Assembly: GCF_000195635.1 (NCBI RefSeq)
Contig: NZ_GL882637.1
Span: 1-64,000 of the forward strand
Reading direction: 5' to 3'
Length of the DNA: 64,000 nucleotides
From: Bacteroides fluxus YIT 12057
GTDB lineage: Bacteria > Bacteroidota > Bacteroidia > Bacteroidales > Bacteroidaceae
Shown here: piece after piece, positions 15,501 to 24,981 of the stretch
Position numbering within the stretch: the stretch's first letter is position 1
Layout of the letters: every line of letters starts with the position of its first letter
The notes under the pieces: generated by a model
What the model was told of the DNA's origin: nothing
The model's input: the letters and a program-made list of their open reading frames with translations, nothing else
Database searches by the model: none
Program-made: the position numbers and the translations under genes

Positions 15501-18500
15501 TTAGAAATTCACAGAAACGCCAAATACAACAGATGTGGTAATCGGATAGCCATCCGAGTTCACTTCAGGGTCCCAACCCTTGGGAGCACTACTGATGCAG
15601 AAAAGGTCGCTGCCGCTCACGTAGAAGCGTACATTGTTCATATTCACCTTCTTCACCCAAGCCTTGGGTAGAGTGTAACCCAACGACAGGTTTTTCAATC
15701 GGATGTAGCGGCTATTGTAGAGCCAGTAGTCAGACATACAATAGTTAGCATCACGACTCGTACGTGATAGACGGGGGTAGATAGCTACCGCATTCTCCGC
15801 ATCACTCTTATAGGCACTCCAATAGTTGTTGTCGAGGAGGGTGGGAAAGTTCAGCCAGTTGTCTTGTAGTCCTTCAATCATGTTGGCGTCAATGCGTGAG
15901 TTTTGGCTACCTACACCTTGAAAGGTGATACCAAAGTCAACCCCTTTGTAGGCTGCATTGAAAGAAAGACCATAGATAAAGTGGGGCAGAGAACCACCGA
16001 GCAGAACGCGGTCATATTCAGGTGTAATAACACCATCGGGCACACCGTCGGGACCGGAGATATCCTTGTACTTGATATCACCGACCTGGACGTTATTGTT
16101 CAGTTTCGGAGAACTCTCGACATCCTTTTGTGTCAGGAATAGACCATCGCTCAGATAGCCGTACCATTCGTTGAACTCACTGCCTTCCATCTTGACCTGA
16201 CTACCCAGAAATTGCGTACCGTTAAGATTACCCATCTTAGAGGTGAAGTCAGAGAGGTTAGCGGTAACGGAGTAGGAGAAATTACCACGAGAGTCACGCC
16301 ATGTAAGTTCCAGATCCCAGCCTGTGGTGTTCATCTTGCCAGCATTGACTTCTGGGTTGTTGTAACCAATGAAGTGAGGAATCTCGAGTGCCAAAAGCAT
16401 ATCCTTGGTCATTTTCTTATAGTAGTCAGCAGAAAGATGCAGACGGCTATCCAAGAAACTGGCATCCAAACCGACATCCCAGGTCTCGGTAGTTTCCCAA
16501 GAAATGTTATGTACGGCATAATTCAATTGTGCGGCCGTAGTCACGGATGAAACGACGCCATTGGCATTTTCAAACAGTGCATTGCCGTAGTTAATAGAAG
16601 CTTGGTAAGGATAATAATTGGGAACCCAGTTGTTATCCTCGTCATAACCACCAATACGTTCGTTGCCCAAGCGCCCCCAAGAACCTCTCAACTTTAAGTA
16701 AGAAAACCAATCCATATGGGCTTTTTTGAAGAAACTCTCTTCAGATACAACCCAACCCAAGGATACACTGGGAAAGTTGGCCCAACGGCAATCAGAAGCA
16801 AAGCGTGAACTTCCATCGCGTCGGAAGTTAACCTGCAGCAGATAGCGGTTGTCGTAGCTGTAGGTTGCGCGCCCAAAGAGTGAACGGTAAGCATACTCCT
16901 CTGCATTACCGCTGTTGTCACGGTAGTCTTTTGACCCTAAATCGAGATAGGGGTAATTGCTCAGTTGGTATTGGTCACGTGAAGCCATTAGGTTTTCCCA
17001 CTTGATATAGTAGTCCTCATAACCGGCCATTACAGTGAAGTCATGCTTGCCAAGTGTCTTAGCGTAGTTGGCAAAGAACTGCGTAGTGATATCATTCCAA
17101 TCATTACGGTTTTCCTTCAGGCTGGTGGTTTTGTAGCCACCCATATAACCTGCAATGGATGTAGGATCGTCAGCTGTGCTGTAGGGTATTTGCTTATTGA
17201 AGATTTTCTTCTTGACATTATTGAAGTTAGGCGCAACGACAGCAGAAATTTTCAGTCCTTCAATCGGTGTAATATCCAAGCCAGCCTTTCCGCCGACATT
17301 CATATCATACGTTGTTTGTGTGCCACCGTCAGTAATTTTGGCAAGCATATTTTCACCATCCTTCACATCGCCCCATCCGCCATGGCTCCATCGTACGGCA
17401 TAGATAGCGGGAATCTTCATACCACCTGCACCCATCGGGTTTGAGTTAGGCGTAATGGACTTGGCGCGCGAGAAGTTGAAATCAAGGTTAGCAGAAATGT
17501 ATTTGTTTATTTTAAAGTCGTTGTTTACACGCACCAGGAAGCGATTATAGTTCTTATTAATATAAAGCCCGTTGGTCTCGTCGTAGCGGAATGATGCTTT
17601 TGTACGCACGATTTCCCCACCGCCTGCGATATTGACCGTATGCGTCTGTCGGGGTGCTGAACTTTTGAGCAATACATCCTTCCAGTTCGTGATGGGATAG
17701 TTGTCCGGATCGGTCATGTTGTTGGTAACCCAGCTATTAATCAAATTTTCAGGATAGGTCTGAAAGCGTCCACCATCAGGGTTATCGTTGTATCGCGTTT
17801 CATTGAGCATCTCCATATATCGTATGGCACCTACGTAAGTCGGGAGTTTTGTCGGGAGTTCCCAACCATACTCAAAGTTGTAGCTCATAGCCATATCACC
17901 TTTCTTGGCGCGTTTGGTCGTGATGACGATAACACCGGCAGCGGCACGGCTACCATAGATAGAGGCCGAGGCTGCATCCTTGAGGACAGACATACTTTCC
18001 ACATCTTCTGGATTTACCTGGTCAATATCACCGGGAATACCGTCAATGATAACTAGCGGACTTGTATCACCGATGGTAGTCACACCACGCACTTGGATAG
18101 AGGCTTTCGCACCTGGAGCTCCATTGTTGCGGCTCACAGTGACACCAGACATCATACCTTGCAGTGAAGAAGAAAGTTGGGTGGTGCGGCGAGCTGCGAT
18201 GTCGTCACCCTTAACAGCTGTCATAGCACCGGTTAGGTCTTTCTTTTTCATCGTACCATAACCGACTACAACCACCTCGTCCAACATGGAGGCATCCTCT
18301 TTCAGTACGATGTCTAATGAGCGGCGATTGCCAACACTTATGATTTGAGCTTGATAACCGATGAACGTAATATGTAAGCGGGCACCAACGGGAACTTCAA
18401 GGGTAAAATCACCATCAATGTTGGTAATTGTACCCATGGTAGTACCTTCAATAACGATGTTAGCACCGACAATAGGGTCATCATTGACGTCTTTGACTAC

Positions 18501-18875
18501 ACCCTTTATTGTAACGGACTGCATGGCATCGCTATCTTCTTTTTGTTGGCCGTGCTGAGACAATATCATAATATTTTTCCCCTCCAGGATATAGCGTAAT
18601 TTTGCTTTCTTGAGGACCTCATTCAGAATTTCGCTTACCGGCTTATTTTGAGCATTAATGGTTACTTTCTGCTGAATATCAACATCTTCTCCCGAGAAGA
18701 CGAACAGATAATCTGTCTTCTTTTCTATTTCGTCAAATACTTTGCGTAAAGAGGCTTGTTCCAAAAAGAGACTTACTTTGGTCGATTGTGCCCATAAATG
18801 CGTGTAAGTTGTCTGTAAAAAGAAACACACGCAAAAAAATGCAAATCTTACTATGTGATTCAAAGAATTATTCAT
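15501..18875 (-). CDS. SusC/RagA TonB-dependent transporter with STN signalling domain
   Basis: A 1124-residue outer-membrane transporter. Order: signal peptide (1-30); STN domain (~32-105, 'LFLEQASLRKVFDEIEKKTD') that contacts the FecR anti-sigma factor; CarboxypepD_reg-like domain (~122-208, 'IKGVVKDVNDDPIVGANIVI'); TonB box-like 'LDEVVVVGYG'; plug domain; 22-strand barrel ending in aromatic 'GVSVNF'. Presence of an STN domain and an adjacent FecR gene mean ligand import is coupled to sigma-factor activation. It is followed by its SusD partner. The pathway is PUL glycan uptake energised by TonB. Length and domain order are normal. Very high confidence for family; the glycan is inferred from the GH20. 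Confidence 0.95.
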   Translation of the reverse strand: MNNSLNHIVRFAFFCVCFFLQTTYTHLWAQSTKVSLFLEQASLRKVFDEIEKKTDYLFVFSGEDVDIQQKVTINAQNKPVSEILNEVLKKAKLRYILEGKNIMILSQHGQQKEDSDAMQSVTIKGVVKDVNDDPIVGANIVIEGTTMGTITNIDGDFTLEVPVGARLHITFIGYQAQIISVGNRRSLDIVLKEDASMLDEVVVVGYGTMKKKDLTGAMTAVKGDDIAARRTTQLSSSLQGMMSGVTVSRNNGAPGAKASIQVRGVTTIGDTSPLVIIDGIPGDIDQVNPEDVESMSVLKDAASASIYGSRAAAGVIVITTKRAKKGDMAMSYNFEYGWELPTKLPTYVGAIRYMEMLNETRYNDNPDGGRFQTYPENLINSWVTNNMTDPDNYPITNWKDVLLKSSAPRQTHTVNIAGGGEIVRTKASFRYDETNGLYINKNYNRFLVRVNNDFKINKYISANLDFNFSRAKSITPNSNPMGAGGMKIPAIYAVRWSHGGWGDVKDGENMLAKITDGGTQTTYDMNVGGKAGLDITPIEGLKISAVVAPNFNNVKKKIFNKQIPYSTADDPTSIAGYMGGYKTTSLKENRNDWNDITTQFFANYAKTLGKHDFTVMAGYEDYYIKWENLMASRDQYQLSNYPYLDLGSKDYRDNSGNAEEYAYRSLFGRATYSYDNRYLLQVNFRRDGSSRFASDCRWANFPSVSLGWVVSEESFFKKAHMDWFSYLKLRGSWGRLGNERIGGYDEDNNWVPNYYPYQASINYGNALFENANGVVSSVTTAAQLNYAVHNISWETTETWDVGLDASFLDSRLHLSADYYKKMTKDMLLALEIPHFIGYNNPEVNAGKMNTTGWDLELTWRDSRGNFSYSVTANLSDFTSKMGNLNGTQFLGSQVKMEGSEFNEWYGYLSDGLFLTQKDVESSPKLNNNVQVGDIKYKDISGPDGVPDGVITPEYDRVLLGGSLPHFIYGLSFNAAYKGVDFGITFQGVGSQNSRIDANMIEGLQDNWLNFPTLLDNNYWSAYKSDAENAVAIYPRLSRTSRDANYCMSDYWLYNSRYIRLKNLSLGYTLPKAWVKKVNMNNVRFYVSGSDLFCISSAPKGWDPEVNSDGYPITTSVVFGVSVNF

Positions 18876-19041
18876 ATATTAGCATTCGTTTTATTTTATT
18901 TCTTAAGACTAAAAAAGGTTTGTCACCATATACTTTTGGTGATAGGCGTATTAATGAGGTCATGTTGCAGCATGGCCTCATTTTATCTGAGAGGTTGTTA
19001 CATTTCTTTGTGTATATCCATAGGCATTCTCATTTTAAATG

Positions 19042-19989
19042 TTAATTAATAGTAATCGTATTGGTTTCTTCATCCTTTTCAAAGGTGAAATTCCGACCAA
19101 TGCTCAATACCCGCATCACGTGCATGATACCATCGGTGATATGGAATTTACCGGTGAAGCGCGTTTGGAGTATATTATTGTTGTTTGTCACAAAGTGAAC
19201 ATCGTAATAGAGTTCCAATTTGTTCAACATGGCGCTGAAAGGGGTATTCTCGAAGCAGATTAGTCCTTCACGCCAGCGGAAGTGTTCATCTGCAAGGAGC
19301 TTCTTCTTGACTAAAATGCCATTCTTCTCAGTGACAAGTTGACCAGGGGACATCTTCATGAGCGTCTTGCTGTCGTTTGCTCTTATGATATCAATTGCTC
19401 CTGTAACCAGGGAAGCCTCCCAGACGGAGTCTTTATGGTAGGCCATGACATTGAATTCTGTACCTGTTACACGAATATGATGTTTACAGGTCTCCACAAT
19501 AAAAGGTGATTTCTTGTTTGGTGCGACTTTAAAGTAGCCCTCTCCATCGAGGTTGACTTTCCGTTTAGATGAGAAGAAACCATTGCTAAAAGACAGTCGG
19601 CTACCAGAATTTAGCCAAACATGTGTTCCATCAGACAAGAGTAACTCTACATGTTGTCCTGCTGGCACAACGATGGTTTGTTTCCCATGATTTTTCTGAA
19701 AGAATGAGGCCATGCCTGTCATATAGGTTACTCCGACCGCAATCAAAATCATAGCGGCAATTCTCACCCCCCAAGCAATCCATCGGCCAATCCGACGAGT
19801 AGTGGGCATCACTACCGTTCTCTCCTTCTTTTTTTCATCTCCTGTTTGCCAAAGCGTAAGGTCATAGAGGTGGCGCATGGCACGGTATTCGTGCATGTGC
19901 TCTTCATCTTCAGCTAACCAATCCATGACTTGTTGGATCTCTTCCGCCGATGCCTCACCGGCAATGTACTTTTGTAATAATTCTGTCAT
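19042..19989 (-). CDS. FecR-family anti-sigma factor
   Basis: A 315-residue inner-membrane regulator. The cytosolic N-terminal part ('LLQKYIAGEASAEEIQQVMDW') binds the ECF sigma factor. One transmembrane helix lies near residues 90-110 ('IAAMILIAVGVTYMTGM'). The periplasmic FecR domain ('VVPAGQHVELLLSDGTHVWL', 'GEGYFKVAPNKKSPFIVET', 'VTGTEFNVMAY') is followed by a C-terminal STN-like domain ('LICFENTPFSAMLNKLELYY') that receives the signal from SusC. It lies 166 bases upstream of the STN-type SusC on the same strand and divergent from the ECF sigma gene. Function as the transmembrane relay of the locus is well established for the family. Confidence 0.93.
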   Translation of the reverse strand: MTELLQKYIAGEASAEEIQQVMDWLAEDEEHMHEYRAMRHLYDLTLWQTGDEKKKERTVVMPTTRRIGRWIAWGVRIAAMILIAVGVTYMTGMASFFQKNHGKQTIVVPAGQHVELLLSDGTHVWLNSGSRLSFSNGFFSSKRKVNLDGEGYFKVAPNKKSPFIVETCKHHIRVTGTEFNVMAYHKDSVWEASLVTGAIDIIRANDSKTLMKMSPGQLVTEKNGILVKKKLLADEHFRWREGLICFENTPFSAMLNKLELYYDVHFVTNNNNILQTRFTGKFHITDGIMHVMRVLSIGRNFTFEKDEETNTITIN

Positions 19990-20311
19990 TCTTTTTGCTT
20001 TAGTTATAAGTAAAACGTATCATCGTTCCGATACCCTAAACAGGATATTTGTTTTTGCGTTTATTAACGCTTTCATCCGGTAAAATATAGTAATCATTTA
20101 AATTTATGGCCTTCAATTTATTATAAACGATCTTAGAGCCTACGGATTTGAACCAAAAGAATATCAACGATATCAAAGCCCTCTATAATTCAAGGGAAGT
20201 GAATTTATTTAATTTCCAATCACGGCCATTTTTAGTGGACAGCAGTAATTTATTAAGAGAAAATCTATATCTTTGCGCTACGTCAAACAATCTAAAAACG
20301 GCTATTGCAAC
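19990..20311. other. Divergent regulatory region between fecR-like gene and ECF sigma gene
   Basis: 322 bases without a gene. It carries the promoter of the sigma gene (-7 element at 20268-20275) and must hold the minus-strand promoter for the FecR-SusC-SusD operon, for which I see no unambiguous element. The interval is AT-rich with no clear dyad. Confidence 0.5.
20268..20275 (+). promoter_or_regulatory. Bacteroides -7 promoter element of the ECF sigma gene
   Basis: TATCTTTG matches the TAnnTTTG consensus of the Bacteroides housekeeping sigma factor, 37 bases upstream of the ATG at 20312. The in-frame start at 20273 would lie inside this element, which rules it out. Confidence 0.75.
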
Positions 20312-20929
20312 ATGTCTGTATTGGAGAGGAAGAACACGTTCAATGAGATTTATACGGCCTATTACAGGCGGTCATTTCTCTTTGTGCGCTCCTATATACA
20401 TGATCCAATGACTTCTGAGGACATCGCTTCAGAATCACTAATAAAATTATGGCAATATTTGCCTGACCATCCAGAAATAAACATAGAGCTTTTTTTACTG
20501 ACCATCTTGAAGAATAAGGCCTTGGATTACCTTCGTCACGAGCAGACGAAACAACGGGCTTTGAAGCACTTGGAGGAAACACACCAAAGAGAGTTGGATT
20601 TGCGCATTTCTTCTTTGCAGAATTGTGACCCAGACCAGATATTCTCCAAGGAGATACTTTATCTCATTAACCAGACTCTTGACTCACTTCCTGAACGCAC
20701 ACGTTCAATCTTCAAGATGAACCGTTTCGAGAATTTAACCAACCGTGAGATAGCCGATAAGATTGGACTCTCGGTTAAGGATGTTGAGTATCACATGAGC
20801 AAATCGCTTAAAATACTTCGTATTGCGCTGAAAGATTATCTACCTGTCCTTGCTTTCTTTTCTAATGACGCATTTCAGCGTATTCTTTCTCTAATCAATC
20901 CTGTATTTACTGACAATCTAATGAAATAA
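20312..20929 (+). CDS. ECF-type RNA polymerase sigma factor (FecI-like)
   Basis: A 205-residue extracytoplasmic-function sigma factor. Sigma region 2 spans ~10-80 ('FNEIYTAYYRRSFLFVRSYI', 'SESLIKLWQYLPDH', 'LLTILKNKALDYLRHEQ'). Region 4 spans ~125-175 ('TLDSLPERTRSIFKMNRFE', 'NREIADKIGLSVKDVEYHMS'). The start is ATG 20312 because the promoter -7 element overlaps the earlier in-frame start. It is transcribed divergently from the FecR gene, whereas most Bacteroides glycan loci place sigma and anti-sigma in tandem. It should direct transcription of the SusC-SusD-GH20-oxidoreductase operon when FecR is triggered. A ~30-residue hydrophobic tail extends past region 4. Confidence 0.93.
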   Translation: MSVLERKNTFNEIYTAYYRRSFLFVRSYIHDPMTSEDIASESLIKLWQYLPDHPEINIELFLLTILKNKALDYLRHEQTKQRALKHLEETHQRELDLRISSLQNCDPDQIFSKEILYLINQTLDSLPERTRSIFKMNRFENLTNREIADKIGLSVKDVEYHMSKSLKILRIALKDYLPVLAFFSNDAFQRILSLINPVFTDNLMK

Positions 20930-20971
20930 AAATAGGTTCCTCTCTCTCATTTCAGTAGAATAATGCTTGAC

Positions 20972-21002
20972 TTGCTGATAAGAGTAGAATTTCATACCTT
21001 TG
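20972..21002 (+). promoter_or_regulatory. Bacteroides promoter for the membrane protein gene
   Basis: TTG at 20972-20974, a 20-base spacer and TACCTTTG at 20995-21002 fit the TTG-N19-20-TAnnTTTG promoter. Transcription should start near 21009, upstream of the ATGs at 21059 and 21071. Confidence 0.7.
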
Positions 21003-21058
21003 CCATCAAACAAATGTCTGCCGATGGCTTACTTATTTGTTTTAATAGAGTTCATTAA

Positions 21059-21502
21059 ATGGTTAGTATCATGAAATATGGAGTAACCCAACATACATTA
21101 CTCATCACAGCCGGAACCATCTGGTTGTTGGCCGGCATAAACATCCTGCGCATTGGTTTGACTTGCTGGATAGGCGACCATCAATATTGGCTGTTCAAGG
21201 TCTGCGAAGCAACTCTTGTTTTTCTTTTGTTTTTCGGCATTATCTTCCACAAACTATATAAGAAACATACGTTCCGCATCTCACAAAAGCAAGGAAAACA
21301 TTGTCCTTTCTCCTTCTTTGATATAAAGGGATGGATCATTATGATATCCATGATTACAATCGGAATAGTTGCACGGGGCTACCACCTGCTTCCCGATTCT
21401 TTCATTGCCGTATTCTATACCGGATTATCCCTGGCACTTATCGGCACCGGATTACGCTTCATCAAGTATGGGTGGAAAAATAAAAGGCGAAACAAACTTT
21501 AA
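21059..21502 (+). CDS. Four-helix membrane protein of unknown function
   Basis: A 147-residue protein with four predicted membrane helices: ~12-34 ('LLITAGTIWLLAGINILRIGL'), ~45-65 ('FKVCEATLVFLLFFGIIF'), ~92-108 ('GWIIMISMITIGIVARG') and ~115-135 ('SFIAVFYTGLSLALIGTGL'). The C-terminus is very basic. I do not recognise a named domain. It has its own promoter and is separated by 336 bases from the SusC gene downstream, so it is probably monocistronic and not part of either glycan locus. Start at 21059 or at 21071 (MKYGVTQ); the second gives a shorter leader. Confidence 0.65.
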   Translation: MVSIMKYGVTQHTLLITAGTIWLLAGINILRIGLTCWIGDHQYWLFKVCEATLVFLLFFGIIFHKLYKKHTFRISQKQGKHCPFSFFDIKGWIIMISMITIGIVARGYHLLPDSFIAVFYTGLSLALIGTGLRFIKYGWKNKRRNKL

Positions 21503-21838
21503 AACACATATACACAAAAGAACCGTTTGCATTTGACATTCTTCTTAACAGAACAATTTCTAATATTTATTAAAACAACCTGTTTTCTTATGCTATGGGC
21601 GGGAGCCTTTATTTCCAAACTCATTGTCAGACAACATCTTTCTTTTTAGATGGTATGTTTTAGGGGAAATGATGTATTTTCAACTTCCTTTGATAGCTTT
21701 TCAACTTATGCGACATTGAAATGCAAATATTAGCGCTTTTTTAAACCTCAAATGTCATTTTTTACCCACTATTGAAAAAATCTTATTAATATTTTTGTAA
21801 AAAATCTAGTACTAATAATTTTATTTAATTTTAATGCT
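21503..21838. other. 336-bp leader/promoter region of the second glycan locus
   Basis: AT-rich and without coding sequence. A candidate -7 element TATTTTTG lies at 21790-21797, about 42 bases before the SusC ATG, but there is no clear upstream TTG at the normal distance, so an activator may be needed. I see no strong hairpin or riboswitch-like fold. Confidence 0.4.
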
Positions 21839-24800
21839 ATGGGAAAGTTTTGCAGATTACATCTCCTTTTGTTGGCTTTGTTGCTACCGGGAGTGTCCTT
21901 CGCACAAAATCTTATTAAAGTGCAAGGTTGTGTTACCGACGAGCAGAACGAACCACTTATCGGGGCTACCGTGCAGACTAAAGACAAGTCGAAAGGCACG
22001 ATAACAGATAGCGGTGGCAACTATGTTTTGTCGGGAGTTCCCAAGGGTTCAACCTTGGTGTTTTCGTATATCGGCTACAAGTCGAAAGAAGTAAAGGCAA
22101 CATCAACTTCTCTTAATGTTGTTATGGAATCGGATGATGAGATGCTTGATGAAGTGGTTGTCATCGGCTATGGCCAGCAGCGTAAGGTGACGCTGACGGG
22201 GTCTGTCTCCAACGTAGGCGGTAAGGAACTTCTCAAATCGCCAGCCGCATCGCTTGGTAACACCCTTTCGGGTAAACTTCCAGGTCTCCAGTCAGTGCAG
22301 TACACCGGTGTTCCTGGTGCCGACGACCCTGTTATCCGCATCCGTGGTGTCGGTTCGTTCAACAGTGCCGAACCTCTCGTGCTTGTCGATGGTGTCGAGC
22401 GTGAGTTCAGTCAAATAGACCCGAATGAGGTACAGGACATTTCTATTCTTAAGGATGCCTCCGCTACGGCTGTCTTCGGTGTACGTGGTGCCAACGGTGT
22501 TATTCTCGTTACAACGCGTCGCGGTAAGATAGGCAAGCCTACCATCACACTGACAACTTCAGTAGGTCTTCAGCAGATTTCCAAATTCCTTGAGCCGGCA
22601 AACTCCTACGAATATGCAACGGCTTACAACCATGCTCAGGAAGTGGAAGGAGTAGCCGAAGACGGATGGAAGTTCTCAAAAGAAGCTATACAACACTGGA
22701 AGGACATGGATATGCCCACCGTTTATCCAAGCACCAACTGGTTCAAGTACTTGATGAACGACCACGCATGGCAGGAACAATATAATATTAATGTGTCGGG
22801 GGGTACTGAACGCGCCCGCTATTTCGTTTCTGTCGGTATGCTCAATCAGAACGGTCTTTTCAAAACCTTCGACCAAGGCGATGACGCAAACTTCAAATAT
22901 CGCCGTTACAACTTCCGTGCCAACCTTGATGTAGATTTCTCTAAGCTGAGTACGCTTTCTGTCGGCATCGGTGGACGCATTGGCAGACGCAACTCTATCG
23001 GTAATGGTGAGTATAATGGTCAGTCAGGCGTCTTTGGTGTTGAGGGGCTTCTCAACAATGGTACGCCAATGTCAGGCTACGGTCTTGACAGTGAGGGGCG
23101 TCGCATTGTTTCCGACCCTGATCTTGTTGGTGCAGTTGGCTCCGATGGTCTCGGCCTTATCTACCAGCACGGTTATACTATTCAGCGTCAAAATGTTGTA
23201 AACCTTGATCTTCAGTACAAGCTCAAGCTCGACTTTATCACCAAAGGTCTTGATTTTCGTATCAAGGGTTCCTATAACTCTGACTATACACAGCAGAAAA
23301 CACGTACTACCGACGGTGGTATCAGCTACAAAGCCACCATCGCTAAGGGTGAATACAAGGAGGACGGTTCTCCAAAGATTGTTTATGTCCGCCAGGGTGA
23401 CTCATGGCCTCTTGGCTATAATGAGTCCAAATGGGGGGGAAGAAACTGGTATGCAGAGGCGAGTCTAAATTATGCCCGCAAATTTGGTGACCACAATTTC
23501 GGTGCACTCGTTCTTTATAATGAATCTAAAAACTACTATCCCGGCGGTGTCTACAATTCTATCCCCCGTGGTTATGTAGGCATGGTAGGCCGTATTACCT
23601 ACGACTATCAGACTAAGTATATGATAGACCTCAACATGGGCTATAACGGCTCAGAGAACTTCGCCAAAGGTAAACGCTTCGGCTTTTTCCCTTCTGCTTC
23701 TCTCGGCTGGATAGTCTCTTCTGAAAAATTCTGGGAACCTATCCGCAGCGTTGTTTCCTATTTCAAACTTCGCGGTTCTATCGGTAAGGTAGGTAATGAC
23801 CAGGGAGTAGGTCGTTTCCTCTATCTGCCTGGCACATGGCAGTTCTACACCAACAACGGTGGTGCATGGTGGACCAACGACCGTACAGGTAACTTCGGTA
23901 CCAACAATGGTGTGTTCATGCCTGGAGCACGCGAATCTAGCAACGGTAACCCTGATGTAACTTGGGAAACAGCTACCAAGCAGAACTATGGTGTCGATGT
24001 ACGCTTCTTTGGAGATCGCCTGAGTCTCGGTGTCGATCTCTTCTGGGAAGACCGCAAGAATATCCTCGTTTCCAACGAAACAACCGTCGCAGGTATTTCC
24101 GCTCTTAAACCCAACTCCATCAATTTCGGCCGTGTCAAGAACCATGGTTATGAAATGACCCTACGCTGGGCCGACCGCATAGGTAAAGTGGACTACTCGA
24201 TAGCTCCTACATTCGCTTTCGCACGCAACAAGGTTGTAGAAATGGCGGAAGTGAAGAAAGAATTCCCACACATGTACCATACAGGTCATCCCGTAGGTCA
24301 GCCTTTCGGCTACGACTTCTTTGAGTTCTATGTTCCTGGTGAAACCGAACAGCATTACAAGGAAGTTTACGGTGTTGACATGCCAGACCAACAGATTACA
24401 TTGCGTCCTGGTGACAGTGTATTCGTTGACCTCACAGGTGATGGTAAGGTGGATGCCAACGATGTACATGCTATCGGCTACAGCGATATTCCTGAGTATA
24501 CCGGCAGCATAAACGCAACGCTCAACTGGAAGGGTCTCGACTTCTCCATGACTTGGGTAGGTGCTACCCACGTCAACCGTCAACTCAGTTCTTTCTATAC
24601 TCCAGCCTTCGGTACAGGTAACCAGTCAATGCTCAACAAATGGGTCTATGACAATTCTTGGACCGAGGACAACCCCGGTGCCTGCCTGCCACGTATCTCT
24701 CTTGAGAAATCGGCACGCGAACATAACGGTTCACTTTCGGATCCGTGGATGGTCGATGCATCGTACATCCGTCTGAAGAACCTTGAGATTGGTTATTCGT

Positions 24801-24970
24801 TCCGCATACCCGGTGTGCCCATCAATAGCATCCGTGTTTATGCCAATGGTTATAACCTACTTACTTTCACAAGCTTCAAGGCCAATGACCCAGAGGCACA
24901 AGCCGGCTATGGTAGCACGCGTTATCCTATGACTCGTGTTTACAACTTCGGTATCAACTTAAACTTCTAA
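21839..24970 (+). CDS. SusC/RagA-family TonB-dependent transporter (first of two in this locus)
   Basis: A 1043-residue outer-membrane transporter. Signal peptide ~1-22 (LLLLALLLPGVSFAQ). CarboxypepD_reg-like domain ~27-105 ('VQGCVTDEQNEPLIGATVQT'). TonB box-like 'LDEVVVIGYG', plug from 'RKVTLTGSVSNVGGKEL' with 'VRGANGVILVTTRRGK', and a barrel ending in 'YNFGINLNF'. There is no STN domain, so it does not signal through a FecR partner, unlike the SusC at 15501. It is followed after 11 bases by its SusD partner, then by a second SusC/SusD pair. The locus has no recognisable hydrolase, so the glycan cannot be guessed from neighbours. Family call very firm. Confidence 0.95.
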   Translation: MGKFCRLHLLLLALLLPGVSFAQNLIKVQGCVTDEQNEPLIGATVQTKDKSKGTITDSGGNYVLSGVPKGSTLVFSYIGYKSKEVKATSTSLNVVMESDDEMLDEVVVIGYGQQRKVTLTGSVSNVGGKELLKSPAASLGNTLSGKLPGLQSVQYTGVPGADDPVIRIRGVGSFNSAEPLVLVDGVEREFSQIDPNEVQDISILKDASATAVFGVRGANGVILVTTRRGKIGKPTITLTTSVGLQQISKFLEPANSYEYATAYNHAQEVEGVAEDGWKFSKEAIQHWKDMDMPTVYPSTNWFKYLMNDHAWQEQYNINVSGGTERARYFVSVGMLNQNGLFKTFDQGDDANFKYRRYNFRANLDVDFSKLSTLSVGIGGRIGRRNSIGNGEYNGQSGVFGVEGLLNNGTPMSGYGLDSEGRRIVSDPDLVGAVGSDGLGLIYQHGYTIQRQNVVNLDLQYKLKLDFITKGLDFRIKGSYNSDYTQQKTRTTDGGISYKATIAKGEYKEDGSPKIVYVRQGDSWPLGYNESKWGGRNWYAEASLNYARKFGDHNFGALVLYNESKNYYPGGVYNSIPRGYVGMVGRITYDYQTKYMIDLNMGYNGSENFAKGKRFGFFPSASLGWIVSSEKFWEPIRSVVSYFKLRGSIGKVGNDQGVGRFLYLPGTWQFYTNNGGAWWTNDRTGNFGTNNGVFMPGARESSNGNPDVTWETATKQNYGVDVRFFGDRLSLGVDLFWEDRKNILVSNETTVAGISALKPNSINFGRVKNHGYEMTLRWADRIGKVDYSIAPTFAFARNKVVEMAEVKKEFPHMYHTGHPVGQPFGYDFFEFYVPGETEQHYKEVYGVDMPDQQITLRPGDSVFVDLTGDGKVDANDVHAIGYSDIPEYTGSINATLNWKGLDFSMTWVGATHVNRQLSSFYTPAFGTGNQSMLNKWVYDNSWTEDNPGACLPRISLEKSAREHNGSLSDPWMVDASYIRLKNLEIGYSFRIPGVPINSIRVYANGYNLLTFTSFKANDPEAQAGYGSTRYPMTRVYNFGINLNF

Positions 24971-24981
24971 CATTCAAGATT

